From Micromonospora andamanensis (GTDB lineage: Bacteria; Actinomycetota; Actinomycetes; Mycobacteriales; Micromonosporaceae): DNA of 64,000 nucleotides. The position numbers were made by a program, and so were the translations under genes. The DNA is taken from positions 18,499 to 82,498 of the forward strand of contig NZ_BOOZ01000039.1 of assembly GCF_016863495.1 (NCBI RefSeq), in the 5' to 3' direction. Of this stretch, positions 40,389 through 50,108 are shown one piece after another. How positions within the stretch are numbered: position 1 is the first letter of the stretch; each line of letters opens with the position of its first letter. The notes under the pieces are model-generated. The model had not been told where the DNA came from, did not search any database, and saw nothing but the letters and a program-made list of their open reading frames with translations.

Positions 40389-43300
40389 GGCGCCACCCGC
40401 AGGTGCGCGGCGTCGGCCCGGCGGACCTGGACGAGGACCACCACGGCGACCGCCAGCAGGCACCCGGCCAGCAGGACGGCGAGCAGCGCGGCCTCGGCCG
40501 GCCACGGCCAGTGTGCCTGGACCGCCGGGACCGGCGCGGCACCGGTGGCGGAGCGTACGAGCAGGGGAGCGACCAAACGGGTGGCGAGCGCGCCGACGCC
40601 CGCGCCCGCCACGAGCAGGGGCAGCAGCACGCCGGCGTGCTGGCCGAGCAGCACGGCCCGGATGCCGCGCCGGGACATCCCCAGGCCGCGCAGCCGCGCC
40701 ACCTCGACGGCACGCGCCTGGAGATCGCAGGTCACATGCAGCACGACACCGGCGAGCAGCAGCAGGGCCGCGGCCGGGACGATGAGCCGCAGCGCGGCCG
40801 GCAGCCCGGCCTGCAGCGGGCCGCCGGTGAGGCGGGCGGTCTCCGCCTCGCGGGTCGTGACCGTGCCCAGATGCAGGGCGGTGGCCCGCTCGGCGGCAGC
40901 GGGACCGGCTGGGTGGCCGACCCACCAGGCGTCGACCGGGAACGTCAGGTCGCCGGTGACGGCGCGTGCGCGGGACAGCATGTCGACGTCGGCCAGGACG
41001 GCGACGGCGCCGGGCGCGGACGGCACGGTCGGCACGACCTCGGTGACGACGATCGGGACGGGCGTGGCACCGACCGTGACGCTGAACCGGCTGCCGGTGT
41101 CGGCACCGACCTCGTTGGCGAAGCGGGCGGAGACGGCCACCGGCACCGGGCCGGGGTCCGGGAAGGCGGTGGCGACGAGGCTGGGGGCGTCGTAGGCCAG
41201 GCTGCCGAGGTCGACCGAGGCCGCCATCCGCAGCGCGGTCCCCGCCGGGGTGGCGGAGAGCCCCACTGTCGGGTCGCGCACCGTGCTCGGGACCGGCGAC
41301 ACGGACGTGGCGGTCCAGTCCGTCCCGTCAGCCGATCCGGCGGGCGGCACGGTGAGGGTGACGGCTACGGCGGTACGGCCGCCGACCCCGGCGGCGGCAT
41401 CCGTCCCGGCCTCGACCGGCAGGGACACCGCGACAAGGCGCAGGCCGTCGGCGGTCGCGCACTCGGGCAGCCGGTGCTCCCGGCCGTCGAGCGGCACGGC
41501 GGGACCGGTGCAGGGCACGCGCAGGCCGGCAGCGTCCTGTAGCAGCAGCCGGGGCGTCACGGCCAGCTCGGTGTCGCCGGTCGCGGTGCCGCTCAGGACG
41601 AGCGGGGCGCCAGCCGCAACGGTGAGGCCGGCGACGCGGGTCGGCGGGGCGAGCGCCGCTGCCACGTCCGTCCAGGTGCGGTCGCTGTCGAGCCGGCCGC
41701 GGAGCAGCGCGTCGGCGCGGGTGGTGTCGACGGCGACCAGACGCGGCGCGTCACCGGCGGTGCCGAGCCACTGACCGACGGCCGTACCACGGTCGAGGGC
41801 CGGACTCACCGCTCCCGCCGTGGCCGCGCCGACGACCGCGCCGTCTCCGGCCACCGGCTCCGTGCCGAGGGTGAGCGCCAGGTCGGTGCCGACGGACAGC
41901 GCGGCCTGGTCGCGTTGCGACTGGTGCCAGGTGGTGTCGAAGGCGAGGCCGAAGGTTCCGGCCGCGCAGGCCAGCCCGACGAGCAGCCCGGCGGCAACCG
42001 CCTGGGACCGGCGGGCGGCCTCGGAGACCGCCAGCGGCAGCGCCAGCCCACGGGCGCGGTACGCCAACCGGTCGGCACCGCGCAGGGCGGGCAGCACCAC
42101 CCGGAGCGTCAGGGCGGCACCAGCGGTGAGCAGCAGCGCCGGCGCGAGCACCCGAACCGGGTCGGCGCGTGGGCTGGCGGCGGCGGGCTGCGCGGACAAC
42201 TGCCACCAAGCGGCGGCGGCGAACACCGCGAGCAGCAGGTCGGCGCCGGATCGGGTCAGCAGTTCGCGGCGGGTACGCCGGTCACCGGCCGCCGGGTCGG
42301 ACCGGATCGTCAGGACGGTGAGTACGGCGGCGAGTACCAGCGCGCCGCCGGCGACCGCGAGCACCTGGGCACCGGTGATGGCCGGCCGCACGGTCAGGCC
42401 GGCGTCGTCCAGCGGCGGCAGATGGGTCAGGCCGGCGTGCAGCACCGACGAGGCAGGTATCGCCAGCACGGCGGCGACGGCGGCGACGAGCCCGGCATCG
42501 AGTGTCGCGGTCGCGGCGAGTTGACGGCGACTGGCGCCGAGGGCGGACCGCAGGGCCGTCTCGTCGGCGCGGATGCCCGCGGTCAGCCGGCCGGCGAGGA
42601 CCAGTGCCGTCGCGGCCAGCACACCGCCGAGGACGGCGATGGCGAGCACGACGGCGGCGGTGACGTGTCGTTGGTCGTCGGCGGACCGCAGGGTAAGCGG
42701 CAGGTCGGAGGCGACCCGGGCGAGCCGGACGCGGTCGCCGAGGGTGCCGGCCAGCCGGCGGTCGGCACTGCGGACCGAATCGGCCACTGTCTCCAGGTCG
42801 CGGCGGTTGGCGTCGGACAGGTCCGGCCGGGCGGTGATCTCCATCCGGTCCACTGTGGCGCCGGTGGTGACCAGGTCGGCGAGGTCGACGAGGAACGGGC
42901 CGTAGGCGTTGACCGGCTGCCGGAAGCGGCCGTCCTGGTACCCGGTGGCGGAGCCGGCCGCGGCCAGCGGGTCCCGGTCCCAGCCGCGCCCCGGCATCGG
43001 ACGTACCACACCGACGACTGTCACGTCGATGGCCGGGACGGGCGCGTGGGCCAGCTCGGCACCGAGGCGTACCCGACGACCGGGATCGAGTCCGAGCAGC
43101 TGGGCGGTGGACTCCAGCACCACGGCGTCACCGCTGTCGCGTGGCCAGCGCCCGGTGACCAGCTCGGCCCGGGACGGCAGGTCGTCCAGCCCCGACAGGT
43201 ACGCCTGGGCCGGGACGGTGGTGCCGGGGGCGAGCGTGGGTGGCAGCGCCCGCAACACTGTCGACGCCCGCGCGGTGGTCGTCACCGGGAACGGTGCGAG

Positions 43301-43555
43301 CGCGGCGGCCACCACGGCCCGGGTGTCGGCGGCGACGGACCGGGTGTCCCCGCCCTCGACGGTGCCGGTGTAGACGGTCACGTCGACGGCGGCGGGCGCG
43401 GCGCGGGCCATGGCGACCTCCAGCGCCCGCTCGGCGGTGCGGGTACTCAGCAGGGCGCAGGTGCCCAGCAGGGTCGCGCCGACCATGACGACCCCGATGA
43501 GGGCGGCCAGCAACGGCCACTGCGCGCGGGCACGCCGGCTGACCAGCCTCAGCAT
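40385..43555 (-). CDS. FtsX/MacB-type ABC transporter permease (first)
   Basis: The 1056-residue protein starts MLRLVSRRARAQWPLLAALIGVVMVGATLLG and has a large extracytoplasmic domain (about 40-290), a membrane block (AAVVLAIAVLGGVLAATALVLAGR and following), another soluble domain and C-terminal membrane helices. RLTAGIRADETALRSALGASRRQL fits the cytosolic coupling stretch of FtsX permeases. It is probably exported-substrate-facing and pairs with the adjacent permease and the two ATPases. No catalytic motif is expected. The seven-base gap from the upstream ATPase supports cotranscription. Confidence 0.85.
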   Translation of the reverse strand: MLRLVSRRARAQWPLLAALIGVVMVGATLLGTCALLSTRTAERALEVAMARAAPAAVDVTVYTGTVEGGDTRSVAADTRAVVAAALAPFPVTTTARASTVLRALPPTLAPGTTVPAQAYLSGLDDLPSRAELVTGRWPRDSGDAVVLESTAQLLGLDPGRRVRLGAELAHAPVPAIDVTVVGVVRPMPGRGWDRDPLAAAGSATGYQDGRFRQPVNAYGPFLVDLADLVTTGATVDRMEITARPDLSDANRRDLETVADSVRSADRRLAGTLGDRVRLARVASDLPLTLRSADDQRHVTAAVVLAIAVLGGVLAATALVLAGRLTAGIRADETALRSALGASRRQLAATATLDAGLVAAVAAVLAIPASSVLHAGLTHLPPLDDAGLTVRPAITGAQVLAVAGGALVLAAVLTVLTIRSDPAAGDRRTRRELLTRSGADLLLAVFAAAAWWQLSAQPAAASPRADPVRVLAPALLLTAGAALTLRVVLPALRGADRLAYRARGLALPLAVSEAARRSQAVAAGLLVGLACAAGTFGLAFDTTWHQSQRDQAALSVGTDLALTLGTEPVAGDGAVVGAATAGAVSPALDRGTAVGQWLGTAGDAPRLVAVDTTRADALLRGRLDSDRTWTDVAAALAPPTRVAGLTVAAGAPLVLSGTATGDTELAVTPRLLLQDAAGLRVPCTGPAVPLDGREHRLPECATADGLRLVAVSLPVEAGTDAAAGVGGRTAVAVTLTVPPAGSADGTDWTATSVSPVPSTVRDPTVGLSATPAGTALRMAASVDLGSLAYDAPSLVATAFPDPGPVPVAVSARFANEVGADTGSRFSVTVGATPVPIVVTEVVPTVPSAPGAVAVLADVDMLSRARAVTGDLTFPVDAWWVGHPAGPAAAERATALHLGTVTTREAETARLTGGPLQAGLPAALRLIVPAAALLLLAGVVLHVTCDLQARAVEVARLRGLGMSRRGIRAVLLGQHAGVLLPLLVAGAGVGALATRLVAPLLVRSATGAAPVPAVQAHWPWPAEAALLAVLLAGCLLAVAVVVLVQVRRADAAHLRVAP

Positions 43556-43562
43556 CGACGCG

Positions 43563-44285
43563 TCACCTGACGTCCGGCGTGGGCTCGTCCGGTCGCCCGG
43601 CTGCCTCTTCGTCGAGGTGCCCGTCGTGGATGCGGATCACCCGGTCGGCCAACGCCATCATCACCGGATCGTGCGTGGCCACCAGCGCGGTGACGCCTTC
43701 GGATTCGACCACCCCACGGAGCAGAGCCATCACCGACAGGCCCGTCTCGGCGTCCAGCTGCCCGGTCGGCTCGTCGGCGATCAGCAGCCGGGGCGAGGCG
43801 GCCAGCGCGCGGGCGATCGCCACCCGCTGCTGCTGGCCGCCGGACAGCTCGGCCGGCCGCTGCCGGGCGTGGTCGGCCAGGCCGACCAGCTCCAGCAGCA
43901 ACTCGACCCGCCGCTCACGTTCGGCCGGAGCGACGCGGGCCAGCCGCAGTGGGGCGGCGACGTTCTCCGCGGCCGACAGCACCGGGATCAACCCGAAGCT
44001 CTGGAAGACGTACGACACCTTCTCGCGCCGCAGCCGGGACAGTCCGTCCTCGTCGAGCGTCGTCACCTCGGTGCCGTCGACGTGCACGCTGCCGGCGTCC
44101 GGGCGATCCAGACCACCGACGGTGTTGAGCAGGGTGGTCTTGCCCGAGCCGGACCGGCCGACGAGCGCCACCATGGAACCGGCGGCCACGTCTAACGACA
44201 CGCCGCGCAGGGCGTGTACGACAGTCGGCCCGGTACGGAAGCGCCTGTGCACGCCGCGCACGCTCAGCAGCGGCCCGCTGCTCAC
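43563..44285 (-). CDS. ABC ATP-binding protein of LolD/MacB type
   Basis: The 240-residue ATPase has Walker A VGRSGSGKTTLL (about 38-49), Q-loop YVFQSFGLIP, signature LSGGQQQRVAIARALA, Walker B LLIADEPTGQLDAETG and the H-loop ALVATHDPVM. It follows the other ATPase with a four-base overlap and precedes the permeases. It energises the MacB-like export system, perhaps for a lipopeptide or lipoprotein. Confidence 0.92.
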   Translation of the reverse strand: MSSGPLLSVRGVHRRFRTGPTVVHALRGVSLDVAAGSMVALVGRSGSGKTTLLNTVGGLDRPDAGSVHVDGTEVTTLDEDGLSRLRREKVSYVFQSFGLIPVLSAAENVAAPLRLARVAPAERERRVELLLELVGLADHARQRPAELSGGQQQRVAIARALAASPRLLIADEPTGQLDAETGLSVMALLRGVVESEGVTALVATHDPVMMALADRVIRIHDGHLDEEAAGRPDEPTPDVR

Positions 44286-45214
44286 TCGCCGCCTCCCGAG
44301 TCGGGGCGGATGGTGACGTGGTCGGGTTCCAGGGCCAGCCGGACCCGTCGGGTCAGCGCCAGCGCCTGGCGGAAGTCGCGGGGCACCTGTACCCGCCCGG
44401 CCCGGTCCATCACGGCGTACTCCTCGGCGATCATGTGCGTGTCGCCCTCCGCGTCGACTGTGGCGCGACGCAGCACCTCACTGCTGGTGCGCCCGTCCCG
44501 GATCGCGACGGTCCGTTCGACCTGGCCGCTGACCTGCGGGTCGTGGGTCACCACGACAACTGTGACGCCGTAGCGCCGGTTGACGTCCCGCAGCACGCCG
44601 AAGACCTCCGCGGAGGTGGCGGCGTCCAGTTCGCCGGTCGGCTCGTCGGCGAGCAGAACCCGCGGCTGGTTGGCCAGCGCCACGGCGATCGCGACCCGCA
44701 TCTGCTGCCCTCCGGAGAGTTGCCCGGGTCGCCGGTCGGCGCAGTCGGCGACACCGAGGCTGTCCAGCAGCTCGGCCGCGCGCTCCCGACGCTCCCGCTT
44801 CGCGGTACGGGCCGCCGTCATCGGCAGATCCACCATCTCCCGAGCGGTCAGGTAAGGGATCAGGTTGCTCGCCGTCTGCTGCCGGACGAACCCGACGGTG
44901 TGCCGCCGGTAGTCGACCCGGTCCGCGCGTGACATCGCCAGCAGATTCCACCTGTCGACCCGGACCCGCCCGGCGGTGGGAGCGTCGATGCCGGCCAGGA
45001 TGGAGAGCAGCGTCGACTTGCCCGACCCGGAGGCGCCGACGACGGCGACCAGCTCACCGCGGTCCACGGCCAGATCAAGTCCCTGCAGGGCCTGCACCTC
45101 GATCGAACCGGTCTGGTAGATCCGCACCAGGTTCTCGCAGACGATGAGCGCGTCCCGGCCGAACTCGGGTGCCCGCGCGGACGGCTGCGGCAGAGACAGC
45201 GGTGTGCTGGACAT
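44282..45214 (-). CDS. ABC ATP-binding protein with AbrB-like C-terminal tail
   Basis: The 310-residue protein has a full ATPase (Walker A VGASGSGKSTLL; LSGGQQMRVAIAVALA; LLADEPTGELDA; VVVTHDPQV) over about 30-245. It then has a tail of about 50 residues, MDRAGRVQVPRDFRQALAL and RRVRLALEPDHVTIRP, which resembles the swapped-hairpin AbrB/SpoVT/MazE fold (DxxGRVxLPxxxRxxL). The tail may dimerise the ATPase or bind DNA. It is the first gene of the four-gene operon. The ATG at 45214 is preceded by GGGGGAAGGA. Confidence 0.85.
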   Translation of the reverse strand: MSSTPLSLPQPSARAPEFGRDALIVCENLVRIYQTGSIEVQALQGLDLAVDRGELVAVVGASGSGKSTLLSILAGIDAPTAGRVRVDRWNLLAMSRADRVDYRRHTVGFVRQQTASNLIPYLTAREMVDLPMTAARTAKRERRERAAELLDSLGVADCADRRPGQLSGGQQMRVAIAVALANQPRVLLADEPTGELDAATSAEVFGVLRDVNRRYGVTVVVVTHDPQVSGQVERTVAIRDGRTSSEVLRRATVDAEGDTHMIAEEYAVMDRAGRVQVPRDFRQALALTRRVRLALEPDHVTIRPDSGGGE

Positions 45215-45512
45215 TCCTTCCCCCGTCCGGGTCGTGCCGACGCCGAGCCTCGGTTGCCCGGGCTGACCCAGATGAAGCAGTCTCGCAATCGGCGGCTCCG
45301 TTGACCATGCCCCTGGGCAGCTTTTCTCCGTTTCCGGACGAGGATCCGTCTGGGAGATCGGCAACCTGCTGGTGACGGCCCGGACGGCCGCGTGGTCGGT
45401 GGTGACCTTGCTGCGCTGCGGCGGCTGGTACGGCAGACTCAGCGGATCGTGCGCTACGAGCCCAGCGGGTCCGTGGCGGCGCAGGCCGGCGAGCGGTGGG
45501 TGGAGGTGTGAC

Positions 45513-46286
45513 GTGCGGATCGCGTTGTTCGTGACGTGTCTGGCGGACACCCTGTTTCCGGAGGCGGCGAAGGCTACGGTGCGGCTGCTGGAGCGGTTGG
45601 GTCATGAGGTGGCCTTCCCGCCGGGGCAGACGTGTTGTGGGCAGATGCACGTGAACACCGGTTACCAGGAGCAGGCGGTGCCGTTGGTGCGTCGGCATGT
45701 GCGGGTGTTCGATCCGTATGACGTGATCGTCGCGCCGTCGGGGTCGTGTGTCGGTTCGGTGCGGCATCAGCACGCGATGGTGGCGCGGCGCGCCGGTGAC
45801 GTCCGGCTGGCGGCGCGGGCGGAGTCGGTGGCGGGGCGAACGTACGAGTTGTCCGAGTTGCTGGTGGATGTGCTCGGGGTGACCGACGTGGGGGCGTTCT
45901 TCCCGCACCGGGTGACGTATCACCCGACGTGTCATTCGCTGCGGATGCTGCGGGTTGGCGACCGGCCGGTGCGGCTGCTGCGGGCGGTACGGGGTCTGGA
46001 TCTGGTGGAGTTGCCGGCGGCGGAACAGTGTTGCGGTTTCGGGGGGACATTCGCGGTGAAGAACGCGGACACCTCGACGGCGATGTTGGCCGACAAGATG
46101 CGTCACGTGATGTCCACGGGTGCGGAGGTCTGCACGGCTGGGGATGCGTCGTGTCTGATGCACATCGGTGGCGGGCTGTCGCGGATGCGGGCCGGGGTGC
46201 GTACGGTGCACCTGGCAGAGATCCTGGCCTCGACCGAGCAGGACGTCGTTACCGACGGGCGGGGTGGGCTGGTGGTGGGGTCGTGA
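45513..46286 (+). CDS. lutA: LutA, Fe-S subunit of lactate oxidation complex
   Basis: The 257-residue protein has the two CCG-type cysteine motifs: GQTCCGQMHVNTGY (about 39-52) and EQCCGFGGTFAVKN (about 173-186), plus CLADTLFPEAA and YHPTCHSLRML. These bind iron-sulfur clusters in LutA/YkgE (glycolate-oxidase iron-sulfur subunit fold). With LutB and LutC it oxidises L-lactate to pyruvate. The GTG at 45513 follows GGAGG. lutB begins within its stop. Confidence 0.92.
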   Translation: MRIALFVTCLADTLFPEAAKATVRLLERLGHEVAFPPGQTCCGQMHVNTGYQEQAVPLVRRHVRVFDPYDVIVAPSGSCVGSVRHQHAMVARRAGDVRLAARAESVAGRTYELSELLVDVLGVTDVGAFFPHRVTYHPTCHSLRMLRVGDRPVRLLRAVRGLDLVELPAAEQCCGFGGTFAVKNADTSTAMLADKMRHVMSTGAEVCTAGDASCLMHIGGGLSRMRAGVRTVHLAEILASTEQDVVTDGRGGLVVGS

Positions 46287-47713
46287 GGCGGACCTTCCTC
46301 GGCATGCCGACGACCGCCCCGGCTGGTGTCGGGCAGCTACGGGGTGCGGAGTCGTTTCCGGCTGCCGCCCGGCGTGCGCTTGGCGACGCGCAGTTGCGCC
46401 GCAATCTCGGGCACGCCACGGCGACCATCCGGGCGAAGTCGGGTGCGGTGATCGGTGAGGTGCCGGACTGGGAGCGGTTGCGCGCGGCCGGCTCGGCGAT
46501 CAAGGCCGATGTGCTGGCCCGGTTGCCGGAGCTGCTGGAGCAGCTTGAGCAGCGGGTGAGCGCGGCCGGGGGAGTGGTGCACTGGGCCGCCGACGCCATC
46601 GAGGCGAACGCGATAGTCGTCGACCTGGTCCGCGCCACCGGCAGTGACCGGGTGATCAAGGTCAAGTCGATGGTGACGCAGGAGATCGGCCTCAACGAGG
46701 CCCTTGAAGGGGCCGGGATCGCGCCGGTGGAGACGGACCTGGCCGAACTGATCGTGCAGCTCGGCGAGGACCGGCCGAGTCACATCCTGGTACCGGCGAT
46801 CCACCGCAACCGCGCCGAGATCCGGGAGATCTTCCTGCGGGCGATGCCGGGGGTGGATCCGGGATTGACCGACGAGCCGGCGGTCCTCGCCGCGGCGGCG
46901 CGTCGCTTTCTGCGGCAGACGTTCCTGTCCACGTCCGTGGCGGTGTCCGGGGCGAACTTCGCGGTGGCGGAGACCGGCACCCTGGCGGTGGTGGAGTCCG
47001 AGGGCAACGGCCGAATGTGTCTGACCCTGCCGCGCACGTTGATCACCGTGATGGGCGTGGAGAAGGTGGTGCCGACCTGGCGGGACCTGGAGGTGTTCCT
47101 GCAACTGCTGCCCCGTGCCTCGACCGGGGAGCGGATGAACCCGTACACCTCGATGTGGACCGGCATCACCCCGGGCGACGGGCCGCAGGAGTTCCACCTG
47201 GTGCTGCTGGACAACGGTCGCAGCGCGGTGCTCGCCGACGAGGTGGGCCGGCAGGCGCTGCACTGCATCCGCTGCTCGGCGTGCCTGAACGTCTGCCCGG
47301 TCTACGAGCGCACCGGCGGGCACGCGTACGGGTCGGTGTATCCGGGGCCGATCGGTGCGGTGCTGTCGCCGCAGCTGACCGGGGTGGTCGACAACGCCTC
47401 GCTGCCGTACGCCTCGTCGCTCTGCGGGGCCTGCTACGACGCCTGCCCCGTGAAGATCGACATCCCGGAGTTGCTTGTGCACCTGCGGGATCAGGCCCCG
47501 CACCCGCGCGCTGAGTCGGCGGTGATGGCCGCCGCCGCGTACGCCATGGACCACCCGGCGCTGTTCGCGGCGGCGCAGCGCGCGACGCGGCTGAGCCGGC
47601 TCACCGGCCGGCGCGGTCGGGGCCTGCCGCCGCCGTTGTCCGGCTGGACCGCCGGCCGTGACCTGCCGGATCCGCCGGCGCAGACCTTTCGGCAGTGGTG
47701 GGCGCAGCGGTGA
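46283..47713 (+). CDS. lutB: LutB, ferredoxin-like Fe-S subunit of lactate oxidation complex
   Basis: The 476-residue protein has an N-terminal LutB domain (SVAVSGANFAVAETGTLAVVESEGNGRM around residue 222) and two 4Fe-4S cysteine clusters: CIRCSACLNVCPVY and CGACYDACPVKIDIPELL (about 330-400). The GTG start lies inside the lutA stop. It passes electrons from lactate oxidation to the quinone pool (family knowledge). Confidence 0.93.
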   Translation: MRRTFLGMPTTAPAGVGQLRGAESFPAAARRALGDAQLRRNLGHATATIRAKSGAVIGEVPDWERLRAAGSAIKADVLARLPELLEQLEQRVSAAGGVVHWAADAIEANAIVVDLVRATGSDRVIKVKSMVTQEIGLNEALEGAGIAPVETDLAELIVQLGEDRPSHILVPAIHRNRAEIREIFLRAMPGVDPGLTDEPAVLAAAARRFLRQTFLSTSVAVSGANFAVAETGTLAVVESEGNGRMCLTLPRTLITVMGVEKVVPTWRDLEVFLQLLPRASTGERMNPYTSMWTGITPGDGPQEFHLVLLDNGRSAVLADEVGRQALHCIRCSACLNVCPVYERTGGHAYGSVYPGPIGAVLSPQLTGVVDNASLPYASSLCGACYDACPVKIDIPELLVHLRDQAPHPRAESAVMAAAAYAMDHPALFAAAQRATRLSRLTGRRGRGLPPPLSGWTAGRDLPDPPAQTFRQWWAQR

Positions 47714-48306
47714 ACGCCCGGGAGACGATCCTCGCCCGGCTCCGCGCCGCCCTCGACCCCGCGCCGGCCCCGGTGACGGTGCCACGCGACTACCTACGTG
47801 ACGGCCAGGTCGACCTCGACCTGCTTGTCGACCGGCTGACCGACTACCGCGCCCACGTACACCAGGTCGCTGAGCCGGCCGTCGCCGACACCATTGCCGG
47901 CATCCTGCCGGTCGGCGCGCGCGTCGTGGTACCGCCGGGGCTGCCGCCGGCCTGGCTGCCGGCGACCGTGACCGTCCGAGCCGACGACGGCCACGACAAC
48001 AGCGAGATCACCGCCGTCGATGGCGTGATCACCGCTGCTGCCGTCGCCATCGCCGACACCGGCACGGTCGTGCTCGACGGTTCACCAGACCAGGGCCGCC
48101 GCGTGCTCAGCCTGCTGCCGGACCTGCACATCTGCGTGGTCCGCGCCGCCCAGGTCGTGGCCAACGTGCCCCAGGCACTCACCCGGCTCAACCCGCACCG
48201 ACCGCTTACCTGGATCAGCGGCCCGTCGGCCACAAGCGACATCGAACTCAATCGGGTCGAGGGCGTACACGGCCCCCGCACCCTGCACATCATCCTGCTG
48301 CCCTGA
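47710..48306 (+). CDS. lutC: LutC, lactate utilisation subunit
   Basis: The 198-residue protein begins ARETILARLRAALDP and has the LUD domain with ITAVDGVITAAAVAIADTGTVVLDGSPDQGRR and WISGPSATSDIELNRVEGVHGPR, matching LutC/YkgG. The start GTG overlaps the lutB stop by four bases. It completes a lutABC operon. Lactate-responsive control is expected but no regulator gene lies adjacent. Confidence 0.93.
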   Translation: MNARETILARLRAALDPAPAPVTVPRDYLRDGQVDLDLLVDRLTDYRAHVHQVAEPAVADTIAGILPVGARVVVPPGLPPAWLPATVTVRADDGHDNSEITAVDGVITAAAVAIADTGTVVLDGSPDQGRRVLSLLPDLHICVVRAAQVVANVPQALTRLNPHRPLTWISGPSATSDIELNRVEGVHGPRTLHIILLP

Positions 48307-48314
48307 CCGGGCGG

Positions 48315-48344
48315 CCGATGCCGACACCGGGCCCACGGCATCGG
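48315..48344. terminator. Convergent terminator between lutC and the glycosyltransferase
   Basis: CCGATGCCG pairs perfectly with CGGCATCGG around a twelve-base loop, nine bases after the lutC stop. Confidence 0.7.
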
Positions 48345-48463
48345 GGGCGGTCGGCGCCCCTCGCCCGGCGGCAACCACCTCCGGCGCTTTCTGCCGGATC
48401 AGCCGGGCGCGCCCGGCCATCCCCCGAACCCGGGCCGGCTTGACGGCCGCCACCGGAGAACGG

Positions 48464-49756
48464 TCAGGACGACACCCGCTCCCGCATCGCGGACTCCATC
48501 CGGTCGGCGATGGTGGTGACGGCCGACAACCCGGCCAGCTCGCGTTGCAGCACTTGCGCCCGGTTGCGGTACGACGGGTCGGTGAGCACCTTGTCGACGG
48601 CCTTGCGGATCGCCGCCGGCTTCGGGGATCCGTTGCGCAGGTTGATTCCCGTCCCTGACCAGGACACGAGGGCGGCGCTGTCCTGGTTGCCCTCACTGTC
48701 GCCACCGACGACCATCGGCACTCCGTGCGTCAGCGCGAAGTGGATCCCGCCGTACCCGCCGTTCGTGATCATGACGTCGACCTTCGGCAGCAGGTGTGCG
48801 TACGGAATGAACTCCGCGACCCGCGCGTTTGTCGGGACGCTCGACGGCAGCGCTTTCCCTCCGGTGGTGGCCACGGTGACGACGTCCGCGTCGGCGAGCG
48901 CCTGCAACGCCGGAACGATGAGCCGCGAGAAGTCGTTGTTGTCGATCGTCCCCTGGGTCACCAGCACGACGGGCTTCCTGCCGTCCAGGTCTGCCCACCA
49001 GGACGGTGGCTCGAACGTCTCGGGGGGCGACGGAAGGATGGGGCCGACGAAGCTCACCACTCCGGGTGGGAGATCATGGCGCGGGAACTCGAACGACTCA
49101 CAGGTGAGCTGCAGAATCGCGTCGGTGAGCAGGGACCCGTTCATGAAGTACACGGGTAGCTCCACACCGGCGGCCTCGCGGAGCCGATCGGCGAACACGC
49201 GATGACACGGCGCGAAGAGCACCTTCCGGACCAGCGCGTTCAGCACCGCGTCGCGTACCCGCCCGACGGGGTGGGCCATCGGTTGCAGTCCGAGCCCGAT
49301 TGGCGGGGTGTCCCGGCTGGCCACGTACATCGGTACCACGCCCGCGGTGTACACCGCCGGCCGCTGCGCCTTCGGCTGCAACGCCAGCGGCAGCACCCCG
49401 CAGAACGCCGAGTCCACGAGTATCGCGTCGACCGTGCCCGGAGCCAGCAGGTTCTGCACGGCTCGATACTGGTGCGGCATCGAGTTGGCGAACAGATTGT
49501 CAATGTCGAAGCGCAGCTTCGAAACGCCCTTCTTCGTGGTGCGTTCCGGGAAGGCCGCGTCGAGATCCTGAGCGTCGAAGTCGCATTCCTGCGGCAGTGA
49601 CACGTGTTCCAGTCCGGCTGCGGTGACCCGCTCAGAGAATCGACTGCCGGTGAGTACCTGTACGCGATGACCGCGGCGACGGAGTTCGGTTGCGACGGGC
49701 AGTAGTGGTGCCAGGTGCCCGATGATCGGCGAGCTGCCTACGACGAAATGGCCCAT
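48464..49756 (-). CDS. UGT-like (GT1) glycosyltransferase
   Basis: The 430-residue protein has the GT-B pattern of macrolide-type glycosyltransferases: VVGSSPIIGHLAPLLPVATELRRRGHRVQVLTG at the N-terminus, VDAILVDSAFCG in the middle, and the C-terminal donor-binding FIPYAHLLPKVDVMITNGGYGGIHFALTHGVPMVVGGDSEGNQDS. It transfers a sugar from an NDP-sugar to a small acceptor. No sugar biosynthesis genes are adjacent, so the acceptor is unknown; macrolide inactivation is one family role. Confidence 0.9.
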   Translation of the reverse strand: MGHFVVGSSPIIGHLAPLLPVATELRRRGHRVQVLTGSRFSERVTAAGLEHVSLPQECDFDAQDLDAAFPERTTKKGVSKLRFDIDNLFANSMPHQYRAVQNLLAPGTVDAILVDSAFCGVLPLALQPKAQRPAVYTAGVVPMYVASRDTPPIGLGLQPMAHPVGRVRDAVLNALVRKVLFAPCHRVFADRLREAAGVELPVYFMNGSLLTDAILQLTCESFEFPRHDLPPGVVSFVGPILPSPPETFEPPSWWADLDGRKPVVLVTQGTIDNNDFSRLIVPALQALADADVVTVATTGGKALPSSVPTNARVAEFIPYAHLLPKVDVMITNGGYGGIHFALTHGVPMVVGGDSEGNQDSAALVSWSGTGINLRNGSPKPAAIRKAVDKVLTDPSYRNRAQVLQRELAGLSAVTTIADRMESAMRERVSS

Positions 49757-50108
49757 GGTCTCAAGATGCCCAACTCTAAAGGGGTCCGATGGTGGCGGAG
49801 GCCGGATGGGGGCGTTTCAGTGCACTATGAACCGCCGCCGATCCGCCTTGCGTCAATTCTGCTGCAGGTGCGGAGATGTCGGTTTCCTGATAGCAGTACG
49901 TCAATTCCCACTCGACCCTCCCGGGGGCGCCCGACTGAATCCTTGGGTCGTGGACAACGTATGCCGGACAATATCAGACGTGTACGAAAACTTGAAGGCG
50001 GCGAGTGGGCGCCGGCGCTGAAAGGGCAGTATTTCCAATCAGTCTAATTTGTGATCGTAGGCTGGCTGGGATCTGCTGACGGCGTCGAGCCGGGACAACT
50101 CGACGCCG
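49757..50108. other. 352-base stretch without a gene
   Basis: It lies between two minus-strand genes. The sequence is less GC-rich and less codon-biased than its surroundings; short frames here have no family motifs. I see no strong hairpin. It probably contains the glycosyltransferase promoter. Confidence 0.4.
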
